A stretch of DNA of 9,605 nt from Alphaproteobacteria bacterium. GTDB lineage: Bacteria > Pseudomonadota > Alphaproteobacteria > Rickettsiales > UBA8987. Position numbers and translations under genes: made by a program. Position 1 is the first letter of the stretch, and the number at the start of each line of letters is the position of its first letter. The notes beneath the pieces are model-generated. The model searched no databases. It was not told the origin of the DNA and was given only the letters and a program-made list of their open reading frames with translations. Below are positions 7,270-9,605 of the stretch, piece after piece. The stretch spans positions 1 to 9,605 of the forward strand of contig DQGZ01000033.1 in NCBI GenBank assembly GCA_003531345.1. The letters are read 5' to 3'.

Positions 7270-7292
7270 AAAAAACGAACCAAAATTGGTTC
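7270..7292 (-). terminator. Terminator-like hairpin (possible attenuator) in the helicase leader
   Basis: Read on the minus strand, GAACCAA (7292-7286) pairs with TTGGTTC (7283-7277), followed by G and six Ts (7275-7270). This is the form of a short intrinsic terminator, placed 24 bases before the helicase ATG and in the same direction. Full pairing leaves only two bases in the loop, so the real stem is probably five or six pairs. A second AACCAA downstream (minus strand, 7268-7263) can pair instead with TTGGTT, giving two mutually exclusive folds. Attenuation is inferred from layout and has no direct support. Confidence 0.5.
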
Positions 7293-7350
7293 TAGGTTTT
7301 GTTTGCAATGAGGGGGTGTTATATATTTGAATAACTATACAACCCCCACC

Positions 7351-7384
7351 AGAAATAGAGCAATCAAAGATTGCTCACATTTCT
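7351..7384 (-). repeat. Hairpin in the helicase leader
   Basis: GAGCAATC (7358-7365) and GATTGCTC (7369-7376) are perfect arms around a three-base loop. AGAAAT (7351-7356) and ATTTCT (7379-7384) extend the stem past a 1x2 internal loop, for 14 pairs in all. No T-run follows on either strand, so it is a structural element and not a standard terminator. Confidence 0.6.
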
Positions 7385-7412
7385 TGCCTCCCCCCACAAG
7401 TAGAGGGAGCAA
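7384..7412 (-). repeat. Second hairpin in the helicase leader
   Basis: TTG (7384-7386) plus CTCCC (7388-7392) pair with GGGAG (7405-7409) plus CAA (7410-7412), eight pairs with one bulged C. It abuts the 7351-7384 hairpin, sharing one base, so the two could stack or compete in the RNA. Confidence 0.45.
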
Positions 7413-7527
7413 AATTCTGCATGAACTCAATGCCAAAAACAGTAAGGAAAACTAAGAAAGAAAATCACCAATCAAAAAATCCTAAAACTACTAATACTAA
7501 CCCAAAATTGTCATTTTCAGAATTGTT

Positions 7528-7562
7528 ATCGCTAGAATTTCTGAAAGAAATTCTAGGGCGAT
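7528..7562 (-). repeat. Near-perfect 35-bp palindrome in the helicase leader
   Basis: CTAGAATTTCT (7532-7542) and AGAAATTCTAG (7546-7556) are perfect 11-base arms around a three-base centre. Outer arms ATCG (7528-7531) and CGAT (7559-7562) continue the pairing past a two-base bulge, for 15 pairs. It could be a strong RNA hairpin about 100 bases into the leader, a double-stranded operator, or a dispersed palindromic repeat. Confidence 0.65.
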
Positions 7563-7666
7563 TTAATTATGAGATTAACCAAGAGTTCTGTTTTTGCAAA
7601 AACCCAAGTAATGACACCTCTATATTTAAGTATCTAAATTGCCAAAGAGTATAAAACTTGGTGCAG

Positions 7667-7695
7667 CTTATATACTAAAATAACTACCCTGTCAA
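7667..7695 (-). promoter_or_regulatory. Sigma-70-type promoter driving the helicase leader
   Basis: On the minus strand TTGACA (7695-7690) is followed after exactly 17 bases by TATAAG (7672-7667). That is a perfect -35 and a five-of-six -10 at the best spacing. It sits 40 bases after the phoB stop and faces the helicase gene, predicting a start near 7660. It is the best promoter match I found in the window. Confidence 0.7.
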
Positions 7696-7734
7696 ACTAT
7701 AATATTTTTGCGGCTTTTGTGTTGATGACACTAC

Positions 7735-8430
7735 TTATAATTTATCAAGTATATAGCCTTCGCCCCGTACGGTTTTGATAACTTCCTGCATTCCAGGGTG
7801 TATATTTTCTAATGCAGCCCGTATCCGCCTGATGGTAACATCAACCGCTCTTCCTTCTATTTCGTCTGGGTGGTGCCACGCTTTGCGTAATAATGTTTCC
7901 CGTGAGTGGGTTCTTTCAGGATATTGTACCATAAAAGATATAAGGGCAAATTCTGTTGGCGTAAGTTCCAGCTTTTTACCATCAAGCAGGGCACATTTTT
8001 TGCTATTATCTATTTCAATATTGGCGTATTTTATATTCTCTTCCATCAGGTTTGGTTTGGTACGTTTTAGCACTGATTTCACTCTGGCAACCAACTCCTT
8101 TGGTGAAAAGGGTTTGGTTATATAGTCATCAATGCCAATATCAAATCCCCTTAATTTATCATCTTCCTGACTTCTGGCGGTCAGCATAATTATGGGTATA
8201 TCTTTGTACTCATCACTTTTTCTTAGGTCTTTTGCAATTTCAATGCCGCTGATCTGGGGTAACATCCAGTCTAGTATTATTATATCTGGCTTTTGTTTTT
8301 CTATTTTTTTGTAGGCTTCTTCAGCATCAAATGCCTGATGCACACGAAACCCTGCCTTCTCAAGGTTATATTTCACCAATATTGATATTGGCTCTTCGTC
8401 TTCTATCAGTAATATTTGAGCTTCTTTCAT
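7735..8430 (-). CDS. phoB: PhoB-like OmpR-family response regulator
   Basis: This 231-residue two-component regulator has a receiver domain (4-120) and a winged-helix DNA-binding domain (about 133-231). Receiver residues present are the acidic pocket E10/D11, phosphoacceptor D54 in LDWMLPQISG, T84 in MLTAR, Y103 and K106 in DDYITKPFSPKEL. The wing domain shows LTPTEFALISF, HSRETLLRKAW, VDVTIRRIRAAL and IKTVRGEGYIL. LDWMLPxxSG and the NLE after helix 1 are typical of PhoB, the activator of phosphate-starvation genes. The sensor phoR and the pst/phoU genes are not adjacent, so the signal is inferred from sequence likeness. No Shine-Dalgarno is seen before the ATG. An 88-bp palindrome begins 11 bases upstream and would lie in the leader if the gene is read from DUF423. 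No clear Pho box is visible. Confidence 0.83.
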   Translation of the reverse strand: MKEAQILLIEDEEPISILVKYNLEKAGFRVHQAFDAEEAYKKIEKQKPDIIILDWMLPQISGIEIAKDLRKSDEYKDIPIIMLTARSQEDDKLRGFDIGIDDYITKPFSPKELVARVKSVLKRTKPNLMEENIKYANIEIDNSKKCALLDGKKLELTPTEFALISFMVQYPERTHSRETLLRKAWHHPDEIEGRAVDVTIRRIRAALENIHPGMQEVIKTVRGEGYILDKL

Positions 8431-8441
8431 ACGGACGATTT

Positions 8442-8529
8442 ATTGATTTTATAATATAACTTCGGTAAATTTTTTGAGATAGCAATAAGTATCTCTGCAA
8501 AATTCACCTTGTTCTATTATAAAATCAAT
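8442..8529. repeat. 88-bp imperfect palindrome upstream of phoB
   Basis: The outer arms ATTGATTTTATAATA (8442-8456) and TATTATAAAATCAAT (8515-8529) are perfect 15-base inverted repeats. Inside them GGT/ACC (8464-8466, 8506-8508), AATTTT/AAAATT (8468-8473, 8499-8504) and GAGATA/TATCTC (8476-8481, 8490-8495) also pair, giving about 30 pairs around an eight-base loop. It fills most of the gap between DUF423 and phoB. It could be a small non-autonomous palindromic element, an mRNA-stabilising or processing hairpin, or a double operator. The outer arm contains TATAAT on the minus strand (8521-8516), but with only a poor -35. Confidence 0.7.
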
Positions 8530-8562
8530 CAAGCAGCGCTTCTACATAATCTCGCGACGACA

Positions 8563-8937
8563 CTATCTAGTGCCTAACCATATCATGTAGCACCAGCCAG
8601 CTATTAAGCTTATCCCTCCAAAGGGGGTGATGTAAGTTAAGCTGCGGATATTCAATAAAACAGACGCATAGATACTGAATGAGAAAAATATCGTGCCAAT
8701 GGTGAATATAATGAAGGCGATATTTAGCCTTTTTGCCATGTTTTGTTCAATATTGGTGAATTTTAACATAGCTAAAACCACTAATAATATGGCATATAGC
8801 TGGTTGTATTTGATAGCAGTTGCCATAACTTCAAATTGTTTAGCGCTTATGGTCTGTTTTAATCCATGTTCGGTATATGACCCCATAACAACTGATGTAA
8901 GCCCAAGTATTGCCGCTATTATTAAAGATTTGTTCAT
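8563..8937 (-). CDS. DUF423 family small integral membrane protein
   Basis: This is a 124-residue inner-membrane protein of the DUF423 (YgdD-like) family, whose function is unknown. Family marks are the N-terminal GSYTEHGLK (usually GAFGAHGLK), the AIKYNQLYAILL segment, and the C-terminal ITPFGGISLIAGW. Four hydrophobic segments lie at about 5-20, 45-61, 70-92 and 103-121. I chose the ATG at 8937 because AAGG (8946-8943) is five bases before it; the GTG at 8943 would overlap that site. The gene starts 11 bases after the plsC stop, so the two are probably co-transcribed. The stop codon overlaps a copy of the recurring ACACTAYYTA motif. Confidence 0.88.
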   Translation of the reverse strand: MNKSLIIAAILGLTSVVMGSYTEHGLKQTISAKQFEVMATAIKYNQLYAILLVVLAMLKFTNIEQNMAKRLNIAFIIFTIGTIFFSFSIYASVLLNIRSLTYITPFGGISLIAGWCYMIWLGTR

Positions 8938-8942
8938 ACCCA

Positions 8943-8946
8943 CCTT
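8943..8946 (-). promoter_or_regulatory. Ribosome binding site deciding the DUF423 start
   Basis: AAGG on the minus strand is five bases before the ATG at 8937 and directly after the plsC stop codon. This favours the ATG over the in-frame GTG at 8943, whose first base is part of the site, and suggests translation following on from plsC. Confidence 0.7.
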
Positions 8947-8948
8947 AA

Positions 8949-9605
8949 TTAATTTAATGCCCCTTCAATCACCTCATGGCAGTGTTTTGCCAGAGTTTTT
9001 CTATCAGTAAAACTTTCAAAGTAAATTTCCTGATGATAAATTATTTCAACAATAATGTTTTTACTTTTAAAAACATTCCACAAATGTGGAATAAAAGTCA
9101 TATCACCATGCCATGCTATTTTATCAATATTTTTTTCGGTAACTTTTTCACCATCAAATTCCTTGTAGATAATAGAAATGGGTTGAATAGGTATCTGCTC
9201 TATCAGGTCATCTTCAAATTCAGGCTCCGCAACAGAGAAAAGGCTGCTTTTAAATGGTAGTAATTTTCGCCCGTTATTAGTGGTTGCCTCTGGGAACACG
9301 ACAATATTATCACCGTTAAGTATGGCATTTTTTATCTTTTTTTTCTGCTCCAGTGATTTTTGAGCAGTTCTGTGGATGTATAAGGGCAGGGACAGTTTTA
9401 CTATATAATTTATGAACAGCCATTTTGAGAGTTCAATTTTAGGGGTGAATCTGGTTTCCAGCATTGCCCCCAGTATAAATATGTCAAGGTAGGAAGTGTG
9501 GTTGGAAACGAACAATTTATTCCGATTGCTTAAATGTTCACTTCCTTTTTCAACAGCTTTAATATTTAATATCTTGAGGAGGTTTTTCAGGAAAAAACGA
9601 ATGAA
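8949..9605 (-). CDS. plsC: PlsC-type 1-acyl-glycerol-3-phosphate acyltransferase, 5' end outside the window
   Basis: This family transfers an acyl chain to lysophosphatidic acid, making phosphatidic acid at the inner membrane. The frame is open to the right edge, so the 218 residues seen lack the N-terminus. Numbering from the edge, NHTSYLD (35-41) is the catalytic H-x4-D motif, preceded by the family-typical VEKGSEHLSNRNKLFVS. FPEATTNNGR further on is the second block, usually FPEGTT with Gly; here it has Ala. IPIQPISI is the fourth block. The TTG at 9515 would cut into the conserved domain and is not the start. Related acyltransferases, including ornithine-lipid OlsA, share these motifs, so the exact substrate is uncertain. 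It is followed closely by DUF423, probably in one operon. Confidence 0.85.
   Translation of the reverse strand, partial: FIRFFLKNLLKILNIKAVEKGSEHLSNRNKLFVSNHTSYLDIFILGAMLETRFTPKIELSKWLFINYIVKLSLPLYIHRTAQKSLEQKKKIKNAILNGDNIVVFPEATTNNGRKLLPFKSSLFSVAEPEFEDDLIEQIPIQPISIIYKEFDGEKVTEKNIDKIAWHGDMTFIPHLWNVFKSKNIIVEIIYHQEIYFESFTDRKTLAKHCHEVIEGALN

Larger units (their letters stand above)
7246..7660 (-). promoter_or_regulatory. Long structured 5' leader of the helicase gene
   Basis: No convincing gene lies between 7246 and 7734. A good promoter at 7667-7695 faces left, so the helicase mRNA should start near 7660 and carry about 415 untranslated bases. In transcript order the leader holds a 14-base palindrome (7590-7603), a 15-bp stem (7528-7562), two neighbouring stems (7384-7412 and 7351-7384), a G5/C5 stem (7312-7347) and the terminator-like hairpin (7270-7292). 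Long leaders are known for cold-shock genes including deaD-type helicases. Alternatively, part of this region could be a separate small RNA. Confidence 0.5.

Noticed and set aside
5593..7308. Longer helicase starting at the TTG at 7308
   Set aside because: The extra 21 residues fall in the leader over the terminator-like hairpin, have no ribosome binding site, and resemble no helicase N-terminus. The ATG at 7245 has AAGGA in place.
7421..7654. Open frame of 77 codons on the plus strand (starts MNSMPKTVRK), with GAGGGAG 11 bases upstream
   Set aside because: It runs antisense to the predicted helicase leader, contains the long palindrome in frame, is Lys/Asn/Thr-rich as expected of AT-rich non-coding DNA, and shows no family I know. 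The GAGGGAG belongs to a hairpin arm and is too far from the ATG. A small protein cannot be fully excluded.
8949..9515. Complete acyltransferase starting at the TTG at 9515
   Set aside because: That start would fall only five codons before the catalytic NHTSYLD motif. The same frame is open to the window edge and encodes typical PlsC sequence, so the gene is cut by the window.

Overview
The window looks like chromosomal core DNA of an AT-rich (roughly 40% GC by eye), flagellated Gram-negative alphaproteobacterium. LptD shows an outer membrane carrying lipopolysaccharide. FliX is a flagellar regulator essentially confined to Alphaproteobacteria. The DksA carries the cysteine-poor finger I recall from that class, and the response regulator resembles alphaproteobacterial PhoB. 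I cannot place the genus. I see no insertion sequence, integrase, CRISPR array, tRNA or rRNA.

Layout. 44-2293 (+) is lptD, the LPS transport porin. 2310-3050 (-) is a TrmJ-like tRNA 2'-O-methyltransferase, convergent with lptD. A 50-bp divergent gap (3051-3100) leads into a plus-strand cluster: fliX (3101-3523), a DksA with a histone-H1-like lysine tail (3551-4453) and an uncharacterised protein with two PGDYG-like modules (4484-5455). Convergent to this cluster is a DEAD-box RNA helicase (5593-7245, -) with a low-complexity RG/NG-rich tail. Its likely promoter lies at 7667-7695, which gives it a structured leader of about 415 nt. Then come phoB (7735-8430, -), an 88-bp imperfect palindrome (8442-8529), a DUF423 membrane protein (8563-8937, -) and the 3' part of a PlsC-type acyltransferase running off the right edge (8949-9605, -).

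Functionally this is a set of housekeeping and regulatory genes: envelope biogenesis (LptD, PlsC, DUF423), RNA metabolism (TrmJ, helicase), transcription control (DksA, PhoB) and flagellar assembly (FliX). They do not form one pathway. plsC-DUF423 and fliX-dksA-PGDYG are the plausible transcription units.

I found no convincing new multi-gene system. The most unusual material is non-coding or modular. The helicase leader contains several hairpins and a terminator-like stem just before the start codon, with a competing pairing partner. A large palindrome sits in front of phoB. A 10-base motif recurs four times at gene borders. DksA carries a roughly 175-residue lysine tail, and the helicase has DETD in place of DEAD.
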